NCBI GenBank assembly: GCA_041744735.1
Contig: JBGTKH010000639.1
Span: forward strand, 1 to 7,586
DNA: 7,586 nt
Source of the DNA: JBGTKH01 sp041744735
Lineage (GTDB): Bacteria > Planctomycetota > Planctomycetia > Pirellulales > Pirellulaceae
Direction: 5' to 3'
The notes under the pieces are model-generated. The model did not search any database and was not told the DNA's origin. It saw nothing but the letters and a program-made list of their open reading frames with translations. Of this stretch, positions 1 to 5,990 are shown one piece after another; positions within the stretch are counted from its first letter, which is position 1, and every line of letters begins with the position of its first letter. A program made the position numbers and the translations under genes.

Positions 1-30
1 TGATTGGAAAGCGCCGCGGCCCGGCATATG

Positions 31-171
31 AAAAACCTTCGGTCCAATGCGACGAGTGGAGTCGCTGCGAGACAGACGCGGATCGGGCGTGCTTCTGCAC
101 TAGCCGTGGGTTGATCCGGGTCTACGCTGTTTATTTGGTCCCTCTGTCGGAAAAAGGTCCGAAGGTTTTTT
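31..171 (+). ncRNA. candidate structured RNA, three-way-junction fold, class unknown
   Basis: This gene-free stretch can fold into a closed structure of about 140 nt. A closing helix pairs 31-45 with 156-170 (14 of 15 positions, one T-T mismatch). Inside it lie a 5-bp hairpin (49-53 with 61-65) and a longer arm (74-84 with 113-123, 10 of 11 positions, one G-G mismatch) capped by 86-88/103-105 and 89-92/97-100. The right arm ends in a run of six T (166-171), as a factor-independent terminator would. The left arm begins with five A, so a transcript from the minus strand would also end in U, and the strand is uncertain. I do not recognise 6S, SRP, RNase P or tmRNA signatures. The fold was found by eye and has no covariation support; it could also be a pair of terminal inverted repeats. 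Confidence 0.3.
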
Positions 172-343
172 GTCCCTGTTGGTATTCTACTCCATCGTGT
201 GGCTGCGTGCCGCGAATAGCAAGATAGATCGGCAGTTTTCCGCCGCGGGTTTCGTCGAAGTTTCCAGGATTTTCCACGAAAGTCGCGACGGGTTCATTGA
301 TCAATCGGGCCGGCACGGGTATCCTAGAGGGATTATTTTGACA
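172..343. other. non-coding stretch before the oxidoreductase leader
   Basis: No convincing gene lies here; the open frames crossing it have no recognisable composition and no ribosome-binding site. It contains a 10-bp palindrome, ATTGATCAAT, at 296-305, which could be a regulator site. A TTGACA hexamer lies at 338-343, but no matching -10 box follows at normal spacing because a GC-rich hairpin begins at once. A promoter for the downstream gene probably lies in this part, but I cannot place it. Confidence 0.3.
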
Positions 344-422
344 CTTGGCGGCGGGCGTTGGCCGCCGCCAAGCGTGCGTCGGGACCGGACGCCTATGGGT
401 GGCGCCACGGCGAGGCCGGCCT
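344..422 (+). promoter_or_regulatory. palindrome-rich leader of the Gfo/Idh/MocA gene
   Basis: Three inverted repeats lie in 79 bases just upstream of the oxidoreductase. The first is a perfect 11-bp stem (344-354 with 362-372, 7-base loop). The second is the 10-bp palindrome GTGGCGCCAC (399-408), and the third is AGGCCGGCCT (413-422). No T-run follows, so they do not look like a terminator. They could be a structured 5' UTR or operator sites; the sequence alone does not decide this. Confidence 0.35.
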
Positions 423-472
423 GAACGTTGAGCACGAGCCTCTCGAAGCTCCCCCAAACTCAAGTCGAACTC

Positions 473-477
473 AGGAG
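473..477 (+). promoter_or_regulatory. ribosome-binding site fixing the oxidoreductase start
   Basis: AGGAG stands 7 bases before ATG 485. It favours that ATG over the in-frame TTG at 428, which has no such site and would add 19 residues before the twin-arginine signal. Confidence 0.8.
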
Positions 478-484
478 AAATTGT

Positions 485-1822
485 ATGAGTGACAAGTCCA
501 AGTTGACCGGCGTTAAGGCGACGTCGCGTCGCGATTTCATCAAGAAGTCATCGTTGTTGGTTGCCGGCGGGGCGATCGTCAGCAGTTTGAACATCGCCCG
601 GGCTGCCCATCCGTTCGGCAGCGATGCCATTAAGCTCGGCCTGATCGGCTGCGGCGGGCGCGGCACGGGCGCGGCGATTCAAGCCATGAACACCGAGGGT
701 GGCGAAGTCCGCTTGGTCGCCATGGGCGACACGTTCGATGATCGCGTGCAGACCAGCTATCGCACCTGCAAGGGACAACATGGCGAAAAGGTGGACGTGC
801 CGAAGGACCGCCAGTTCGTGGGCTTCGATTCGTACAAGCAAGTGCTGGAAGCCGACATCGACATGGTCGTTCTGGCCACTCCGCCGGGCTTCCGACCGCT
901 GCACTTTGAGGCCGCAGTGAAAGCCGGCAAGCATGTGTTCATGGAAAAGCCCGTGGCGGTCGATGCGGCCGGCGTCCGCAAAGTGCTTGAAGCCAACAAA
1001 TCGGCGAAGGAACAGGAATTGGCCGTAGCCGTCGGCTTGCAACGGCGGCACGAAGTGAAATACCGAGAGACCGTCCAATGCATTCAGGACGGCACGATCG
1101 GCGATATCATTCTGGCTCGCGCGTATTGGAACGGTCAGACGCCGTGGGTTAAGACGCGGCAGGCCGGACAGTCCGAGATGGAGTACCAGATGCGCAACTG
1201 GTATTACTTCAACTGGCTCTGCGGCGATCACATTGTCGAGCAACACATTCACAACCTGGACGTGATCAACTGGATCAAGAACGGCTATCCCGTGTCGGCA
1301 CAAGGCCAAGGTGGCTGCCAGGTCCGCAAGGGAAAGGATTACGGCGAGACATTCGATCACCACTTGATCGAATTCACCTACGCCGACGGCACGAAGCTGT
1401 TCAGCCAATGCCGCCACATTCCCGGCTGCTGGAACTCGGTCGCCGAGTACGTTCACGGCACGCAAGGCTATGCCGATGTGAGCGGCTCGAAGGTTTACAA
1501 CACCAAGGGCGAAGTGGTTTACAACTTCAGCAAGGACGGTTCCAACGGTCACCAACAGGAACACCACGACCTGTTCGCCGAGATTCGCGCCGGCAAGCGG
1601 CCGAATGAAGGCGATTACGGTGCGTTGAGCACGATGACCGCGATCTTCGGACGCATGGCGACCTACTCCGGGCAGATGCTCGAATGGGACAAGGCGCTGA
1701 ATTCGGAGATCGTGGTGTCGCCGGTCGAGAAGTACGCGACGTTCCAAGACACCCCGCCGGTCATGCCGGATGAGAACGGCAACTATGCCTTGCCGGTGCC
1801 GGGTGTGACGAAGGTCGTGTAG
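485..1822 (+). CDS. Tat-exported Gfo/Idh/MocA-family oxidoreductase
   Basis: This is a 445-residue NAD(P)-dependent dehydrogenase of the Gfo/Idh/MocA family, which usually acts on sugars, inositols or related polyols. Residues 14-22 (SRRDFIKKS) form a twin-arginine motif, followed by a hydrophobic segment to about residue 40 with a likely signal-peptidase site near ARA-A. The enzyme should therefore be exported folded with its cofactor. The Rossmann fold starts at about residue 50, with the glycine-rich GLIGCGGRGTG at 52-62. The family EKP motif is at 154-156, and the histidine-rich segment around HIHNLD (254-259) lies where the family has catalytic and substrate residues. The length is normal for the exported versions. 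Planctomycetes carry many paralogues of this type, and the substrate cannot be told from sequence. Start 485 has a good ribosome-binding site; TTG 428 is the alternative. A hairpin terminator ends the unit. Confidence 0.93.
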   Translation: MSDKSKLTGVKATSRRDFIKKSSLLVAGGAIVSSLNIARAAHPFGSDAIKLGLIGCGGRGTGAAIQAMNTEGGEVRLVAMGDTFDDRVQTSYRTCKGQHGEKVDVPKDRQFVGFDSYKQVLEADIDMVVLATPPGFRPLHFEAAVKAGKHVFMEKPVAVDAAGVRKVLEANKSAKEQELAVAVGLQRRHEVKYRETVQCIQDGTIGDIILARAYWNGQTPWVKTRQAGQSEMEYQMRNWYYFNWLCGDHIVEQHIHNLDVINWIKNGYPVSAQGQGGCQVRKGKDYGETFDHHLIEFTYADGTKLFSQCRHIPGCWNSVAEYVHGTQGYADVSGSKVYNTKGEVVYNFSKDGSNGHQQEHHDLFAEIRAGKRPNEGDYGALSTMTAIFGRMATYSGQMLEWDKALNSEIVVSPVEKYATFQDTPPVMPDENGNYALPVPGVTKVV

Positions 1823-1850
1823 AAAAAAATCCGAGATTTTTGCGACGACA

Positions 1851-1885
1851 AGCCGGCTGCGGAATCCCCGCAGCCGGCTATTTTT
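1851..1885 (+). terminator. factor-independent terminator after the oxidoreductase
   Basis: A perfect 12-bp GC-rich stem pairs AGCCGGCTGCGG (1851-1862) with 1868-1879 around a 5-base loop. It is followed by ATTTTT, 28 bases after the stop codon. Confidence 0.9.
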
Positions 1886-2022
1886 CTGCGCTTGAAGAAT
1901 GGCGAATTGAGAGGATTGTTGTGGATAACTCTTTTCATGTCAGCAACTTCACGCCTTCCGCGTGTGGCGCATGCGTTTAGCAATCTGCGAAAGTTGGGGG
2001 ATTCATTCCGGTCGGCGAAGGC

Positions 2023-2045
2023 ATGCCGAGACCACGGCGTTTTTT
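2023..2045 (+). terminator. weak terminator-like hairpin in the porin leader
   Basis: ATGCCG (2023-2028) pairs with CGGCGT (2035-2040), including one G-T wobble, around a 6-base loop, and TTTTT follows. It lies about 140 bases before the porin start. An overlapping alternative stem pairs GGTC-GGC (2010-2016) with GCC-GA-GACC (2025-2033). It could end a short leader transcript or work as an attenuator, but the stem is short and may be chance. Confidence 0.25.
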
Positions 2046-2170
2046 GAATTATCGCAATGTGACGGATCGAAATATGAAATGACCCAACGCTGTTACGCTC
2101 TGGGACTGGCGGACCGTATTTCGCAGAGCGGCCGTGTGGCAAAAGGAATCGACCCACTGGATGGAATCAA

Positions 2171-2174
2171 GGAG
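2171..2174 (+). promoter_or_regulatory. ribosome-binding site of the porin
   Basis: AAGGAG, with GGAG at 2171-2174, lies 8 bases before ATG 2183 and supports that start. Confidence 0.75.
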
Positions 2175-2182
2175 TACGTGAC

Positions 2183-3652
2183 ATGAAACGGAACTGGACA
2201 TGGGCCCTGGCGTCGCTCGTCGGCGGCTGGCTGGGCTTGGCGACAATCGCCGCGGCCGAGACGCCGGCGTCGAATTACCTATCCGACGAAACCGTGGCCG
2301 TGCCGAGCTCAGCGAAGACGGTCGCGATCAAAGCTTCTAACATCAGCGAAGCTGGCTGCGACGTTACGGCGGCGTGCGACAGCGCCTGTGGCTGTGATGA
2401 CGGCTGTGATGACTGCTGCGACGATGGTTGTCGCGGCGGTTTTCTCAGCGACTTTCTGCCCTGCCGCAAATGCCCGGACGCGGAAGCCTGGACGTTATTT
2501 CCGCAGGACACCTGCCGCGGCGTTAAGGTCTACGGTTGGGTGGCGCAAGGGGCGACAACGAACCCGTACAATCCAGTCAATCCGCCCGGAGGCAACGGAA
2601 ACTTGCCGGTCACTTTCAACTACCGCAGTGACGAGTACCAGTTGAATCAAGCCTACGGCGTCATCGAAAAGGAGACAGACGGCAGTTGCGGATTGGACTT
2701 TGGTGGCCGCGTCGATGTGCTGTACGGCGAAGACTACTTCTTCACTATGGCTGCCGGTTTGGAAACGCACCCGGACGCCACGCCCCATTGGAACTCGGCC
2801 ACGGGCAACGGGATCGGCGGAGTTGGCCGCTTAGGTCTTGCGATGCCGCAAGTCTACGGGGAAGCTGCTTTGGGCAATTTCAAGGTCAAGGTGGGCCACT
2901 TCTACACGATCATTGGATACGAATCGGTGATGGCGCCCGCGAATTTCTTCTACTCGCACGCCTACACGATGCAATACGGCGAACCGTTTACCCACACCGG
3001 CGGCTTGGTCACGTGGACGCCCAACGATCGTTGGACGTTCGTGGCCGGCGTGGTCAACGGCTGGGATAAATTCGACGCCGTATCGGACCGAATTTCGGTG
3101 ATCGGCGGCGCGACCTTTGCACCGTGCCACGAGCGCTGGACGATCGCGTTGACCGGCATCAGCGGCGATGAGGACGGAATTGCCCCGCCCTTTGTCGGCA
3201 ATCGCTCGATGTACAGCCTCGTGTTCAATTTCAACGTGACCGATAAGATCAATTACGTCTTCCAGCACGACTACGGCATTCAACAAAACGGTGGCTTGCT
3301 TGCCGGTGAAGACGCCGAGTGGTACGGCATCAATCAGTACCTGTTCTACACCATCAACGACTGCTGGAAGGCTGGCATCCGTGCGGAATGGTTCCGCGAC
3401 GACGACGGCTTCCGCGTTGTCAATGGATTCAATCCTGCCAACCGTGAGGGCGACTGGTACGAAGTTGCGATGGGCCTGAATTGGTCTCCGCATCCCAATA
3501 TCACGCTGCGTCCCGAAGCCCGTTACGACTGGGCGCAGTCGCCATTTGCCGGCGGCGGGCGAGGCGGTCCTTATAACCTGTTTAATCCGGCTAATCCGAT
3601 TGGCCGGGTCACCCAATTCACGGCCGGTGCCGACTTGATCATCACCTTCTAA
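2183..3652 (+). CDS. BBP2-like outer-membrane beta-barrel porin with Cys-rich N-terminus
   Basis: This 489-residue protein begins with a signal peptide (KRNW, then a hydrophobic stretch to about residue 25, likely cut at IAAA-ET). Residues 59-97 hold ten cysteines among aspartates and glycines (for example CGCDDGCDDCCDDGC, 69-83). From about residue 113 it has alternating aromatic and polar strands typical of a beta barrel: VYGWVAQG, the LGNFKVKVGHFYTIIGYE region at 230-247, repeated W/Y/F-rich strands, and a final phenylalanine suited to outer-membrane insertion by the BAM complex. It most resembles the putative beta-barrel porin-2 (BBP2, OmpL-like) family common in Planctomycetes, which would form a diffusion channel. 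The substrate is unknown. The gene stands alone, with its own leader and a strong terminator. The family call comes from overall pattern, not from a single catalytic motif. Confidence 0.82.
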   Translation: MKRNWTWALASLVGGWLGLATIAAAETPASNYLSDETVAVPSSAKTVAIKASNISEAGCDVTAACDSACGCDDGCDDCCDDGCRGGFLSDFLPCRKCPDAEAWTLFPQDTCRGVKVYGWVAQGATTNPYNPVNPPGGNGNLPVTFNYRSDEYQLNQAYGVIEKETDGSCGLDFGGRVDVLYGEDYFFTMAAGLETHPDATPHWNSATGNGIGGVGRLGLAMPQVYGEAALGNFKVKVGHFYTIIGYESVMAPANFFYSHAYTMQYGEPFTHTGGLVTWTPNDRWTFVAGVVNGWDKFDAVSDRISVIGGATFAPCHERWTIALTGISGDEDGIAPPFVGNRSMYSLVFNFNVTDKINYVFQHDYGIQQNGGLLAGEDAEWYGINQYLFYTINDCWKAGIRAEWFRDDDGFRVVNGFNPANREGDWYEVAMGLNWSPHPNITLRPEARYDWAQSPFAGGGRGGPYNLFNPANPIGRVTQFTAGADLIITF

Positions 3653-3679
3653 ATTGTCGAATTCATTCCAATCGATACT

Positions 3680-3720
3680 AGCCGCCCGCGTTTTACCAGC
3701 GCGGACGGCTTTTGTTTTTT
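3680..3720 (+). terminator. factor-independent terminator after the porin
   Basis: An 11-bp stem with one C-A mismatch pairs 3680-3690 with 3700-3710 around a 9-base loop, followed by TTTTGTTTTTT. It starts 28 bases after the porin stop codon. Confidence 0.88.
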
Positions 3721-4019
3721 CCTACATCTCGACTTTGCTTTCGGTCCTGTCGAATTCCCCAGGCCAGTCAAACTTTAGCGATTAGGTAAGACGTTGCGGC
3801 TACGACATGAAAGATGGATTCTAATCCTTGGGCGGGCCGAATCCTTCAATCATGAATTCCTCGTTTCTCCCGCCGCCCAGGTGTCGAAAAAGGTGAATCA
3901 CCACCGGGATGAACCCGGAGTCATCAAAGGCATGTCGTGGTGGATTCCTACGCTAAAGGTGAGCAACCGCCGGAGCGAATCCGGCGGCATCTTTGACCTT
4001 CGAGAAGGCTCACAATCAA
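3721..4019. other. non-coding region between convergent genes
   Basis: About 300 bases separate the porin terminator from the 3' end of the minus-strand pentapeptide gene. No gene is credible here; the plus-strand frame starting at 3794 runs antisense into the pentapeptide gene and has no ribosome-binding site. The notable content is the set of inverted repeats at 3895-3987, listed separately. Confidence 0.5.
3895..3987. repeat. cluster of inverted repeats downstream of the pentapeptide gene
   Basis: GAATCACCAC (3895-3904) is mirrored by GTGGTGGATTC (3937-3947), one extra G apart from perfect pairing. Inside it is the 5-bp hairpin CCGGG/CCCGG (3904-3908 with 3914-3918). A separate perfect 7-bp hairpin CCGCCGG/CCGGCGG (3967-3973 with 3981-3987) follows. 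Neither strand shows a U-run after the hairpins, so a classic terminator is not supported. Possible readings are a transcript-end stabilising structure for the minus-strand gene, a small structured RNA, or a remnant of a mobile repeat. Confidence 0.4.
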
Positions 4020-5887
4020 TTAGGCACGGTCGACCAGGATCTCGCCGCAGCGCCGCAAGTGCTGGGCTTGATCTGGGTCGTATTGAGCGTCGCGCAGGTC
4101 GACCAAGTAGAAGTCCACGTCGTGGATGTTCGCCCCGCGCAGATCGGCGCCGCGCAGGTTGGCCTTGCGGATCTCCTCAGGCGCTTTGAAGTGCTGGTCT
4201 TCAAATCGTCCGTGTAGAAACCCGTTCGGCTGCCGTGGCAGGGGTAGGGACTGCCGACCAAGCCGCTGCGCGTTGAGCCCAAGTGGAACGAACAGCCGCG
4301 CAGGTCGGCGCCGCGCAAATCCGCAAACTCCCACTCGATGTCCGCCAGCCCCGCGCCGCGCAAATCGGCGTTGCGGAAATTAGCCCGCGGCATGATCGAA
4401 CCAGTCAAATATGCGCCGGCAAGTTTGGCATGCTCGAAGTTCGCACGTGGCAGCCGAACGCCTTCCAGATCGCAGCGGCTCAAGTCGGCGCACACGAATC
4501 GGGCGCCGGCCAAGATTGCACTCTTTAGCGAGAGAGCAGTCAAACGCGCCTGATCGAGATTCGCATCCGTCAAGTCTGTCTCATCGATCTTCGCCCCGCG
4601 CAAGTCGGCCATCGTCAGGTTGGCTCGGCACAGAGATGCGGCCGAGAGATCGGCGTCTTGCCAATCGGTTTCTTGCAGGTTGGCGTCGCTCAGATTCGCG
4701 GACAACAGGTTCGCACTGATGAACTTGGTGTTGTTGGCATTGACGCGGCAAAGGTCTGCATGAGTGAAGTCCGCCTTGACTGACAAGATGCCTGTGATTG
4801 ATGCATCACTCAATCGTGCGTGACGGAATTTGGTGTGACGAACAATGGCACCGTCCAATTTCGCGCCTCGCAAGTCGCTGTGCGACAGATCCGTCTGAAA
4901 CAGACCGACGCCCGTCAAATCGATTCCCTGCCAAGCCGCGCGGGCCAAGTAAGCATGGCTCAATTGCTTGACCGGTGAACCTCCCGGCGACCAGTCCACG
5001 CGGCAGGCGTGCAGAATACTGGCAATCATCGCCTGATATTCGGGGATCTCTACCGCAAATAAGTCGCTCAGCCGTTGAATCAGCGTCTTATTGACTGCCA
5101 CTCCCCTCGCGATTTCCTCAACCAGATCAAAGGGCAAAACGTTCGTCAGTACTTTGAGCTTGTCGCCGGACCCTAATGCGATTTCGACATGCTCAGCCGC
5201 GAGCATAAGTTGCACCGGCCGATAACGCAGCAGTCGCCACAATCGCTCGTCGACGCGGCTGTCGCTAAGCTGCCGCGATTTGGTCTCGGCAATTGACGGC
5301 TGGTCGAGAAGCACTGCCAGACAATAGAACGCGGCAAGCCGGCGCAGATCAGCATCGGTCAATTGCCCTGCCAATTCATGTTCGAGAGCGCCGCGGACGC
5401 TGGTCACTTGATCGTTGGCCGCCATCTTGTCGAGCACAACCTGCCACAACTCCGGCAAGCTTTCCGCGAGATGCCGATCCGACACGCTCTGGACACGTCT
5501 CATCACTGATGCACAGCGCGACGGATGGGCGGCCAACAGATACTCCAGCAACTCGTCGTCCGTCCACGGCGTCAATTCGAGAATGATTTCGGCCAAGTTC
5601 GGGTACGCTGTGCGCGACGAAAACACAACGACCCGCACCGCGGATTCCACCGCCACGCGACTGATATCCGCGTCATCCAGGAAACTCACGTCGTTTCGTG
5701 CGGGCAACACAGCGGCCAGATGACAAAGCGCCGTCGTTTTGCCTGCTCCGAGTCCACCCACGATCTCAATCGCGCCGCGGTGCCTTTCGCCGGTTAGCGA
5801 CTCGATGGTCTCCTCCAACGGCAGCGCGTCGCCGGTCTCCGGCGATGTCACGCGAGGCTTGACTGGTGCACGTGCGGGAAGAATCAT
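4016..5887 (-). CDS. P-loop NTPase fused to pentapeptide repeats, frameshifted near the 3' end
   Basis: This protein, 623 residues as read, has two parts. Residues 1-320 carry a Walker A motif (GGLGAGKTT, 44-52), a Walker B-like strand (VSFLDD, 67-72) and then helical segments; this resembles a small STAND/NACHT-like NTPase, though the assignment is tentative. From about 322 to 533 come some forty pentapeptide repeats (A-D/N-L-x-x type, for example ADLRG, ANLSD), which form a right-handed square beta helix usually used for binding. A non-repeat insert (533-561) containing GSTRSGLVGSP follows. After D561 (base 4205) the frame is lost: the tail as read is Ser/Thr/Arg-rich and meaningless, whereas the next frame continues the repeats to a stop at 4020-4022. 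With one base restored the protein would be 622 residues. The start is supported by AGGAG (5894-5898), 6 bases upstream. No signal peptide is seen, so it is probably cytoplasmic. Partner and role are unknown. Confidence 0.82.
   Translation of the reverse strand: MILPARAPVKPRVTSPETGDALPLEETIESLTGERHRGAIEIVGGLGAGKTTALCHLAAVLPARNDVSFLDDADISRVAVESAVRVVVFSSRTAYPNLAEIILELTPWTDDELLEYLLAAHPSRCASVMRRVQSVSDRHLAESLPELWQVVLDKMAANDQVTSVRGALEHELAGQLTDADLRRLAAFYCLAVLLDQPSIAETKSRQLSDSRVDERLWRLLRYRPVQLMLAAEHVEIALGSGDKLKVLTNVLPFDLVEEIARGVAVNKTLIQRLSDLFAVEIPEYQAMIASILHACRVDWSPGGSPVKQLSHAYLARAAWQGIDLTGVGLFQTDLSHSDLRGAKLDGAIVRHTKFRHARLSDASITGILSVKADFTHADLCRVNANNTKFISANLLSANLSDANLQETDWQDADLSAASLCRANLTMADLRGAKIDETDLTDANLDQARLTALSLKSAILAGARFVCADLSRCDLEGVRLPRANFEHAKLAGAYLTGSIMPRANFRNADLRGAGLADIEWEFADLRGADLRGCSFHLGSTRSGLVGSPYPCHGSRTGFYTDDLKTSTSKRLRRSARPTCAAPICAGRTSTTWTSTWSTCATLNTTQIKPSTCGAAARSWSTVPN
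4020..4202 (-). other. true 3' end of the pentapeptide protein in the shifted frame
   Basis: In the frame one base away from the upstream reading, these bases encode 60 residues that continue the protein naturally: EDQHFKAPEE, then pentapeptides ANLRG-ADLRG-ANIHD-VDFYL-VDLRD, then a capping end YDPDQAQHLRRCGEILVDRA and a stop at 4020-4022. The junction is at the AAA run 4203-4205 (TTT on the coding strand): a single missing base there would restore TDD-[F or Y]-EDQ. This is an indel or a sequencing error; I see no standard slippery heptamer that would make programmed slippage likely. Confidence 0.8.
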
Positions 5888-5990
5888 GGTCGACTCCTGC
5901 CATCAAGTCTCAATAAATCTTCTCGCCGTTGCTAGCCCTCGCAGCGCAGAATCGCTATCATCAAGAGGCATTTCCTAAAGGAGAAGTACG
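5888..5990. promoter_or_regulatory. divergent intergenic region
   Basis: These 103 bases separate two divergent genes and should contain promoters for both. Ribosome-binding sites are visible for each: AGGAG on the minus strand at 5894-5898, and AAAGGAGA on the plus strand at 5977-5984. I could not identify a -35/-10 pair with normal spacing on either strand; a TATCAT at 5956-5961 is only a possible plus-strand -10. Confidence 0.5.

Larger units (their letters stand above)
1886..2182. other. non-coding leader region of the porin gene
   Basis: About 300 bases lie between the terminator and the porin start with no credible gene; a 74-codon frame here runs into the porin start and looks like chance. 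The region should hold the porin promoter and a long 5' leader. A TTGAAT hexamer at 2044-2049 is a possible -35, but the nearest A/T-rich hexamer, TATGAA at 2073-2078, is 23 bases away, so I do not call a promoter. Confidence 0.4.

Noticed and set aside
338..366. Sigma70-type promoter from TTGACA at 338-343
   Set aside because: The bases 17 positions downstream are GCCGCC, inside an 11-bp GC-rich hairpin, so no -10 box is present.
131..463. Open frames on both strands in the first 460 bases
   Set aside because: Their composition is not protein-like, no ribosome-binding site is seen, and they overlap hairpins and each other.
548..1747. Long minus-strand open frame (399 codons) antisense to the oxidoreductase
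   Set aside because: It is a codon-bias shadow of the GC-rich plus-strand gene, which has a Tat signal, Rossmann motif and EKP motif; the antisense protein has no recognisable features.
2831..3616. Minus-strand open frame (261 codons) antisense to the porin
   Set aside because: It mirrors the codon pattern of the porin, lacks its own ribosome-binding site and has no recognisable domain.
3794..4189. Plus-strand open frame (131 codons) after the porin terminator
   Set aside because: No ribosome-binding site; its second half is antisense to the pentapeptide repeats and is Arg/Ser-rich, as expected of a shadow frame.
4200..4210. Programmed -1 frameshifting in the pentapeptide gene
   Set aside because: The coding-strand bases GAT TTG AAG do not form an X-XXY-YYZ slippery heptamer; an indel or sequencing error at the T run is simpler.
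4336..4925. Tandem DNA repeat or CRISPR-like array suggested by recurring GCGCAAGTCGGC-like words
   Set aside because: The recurrence reflects the pentapeptide codons (ADLRG and similar) every 15 bases on the minus strand; there are no constant repeats with unique spacers.
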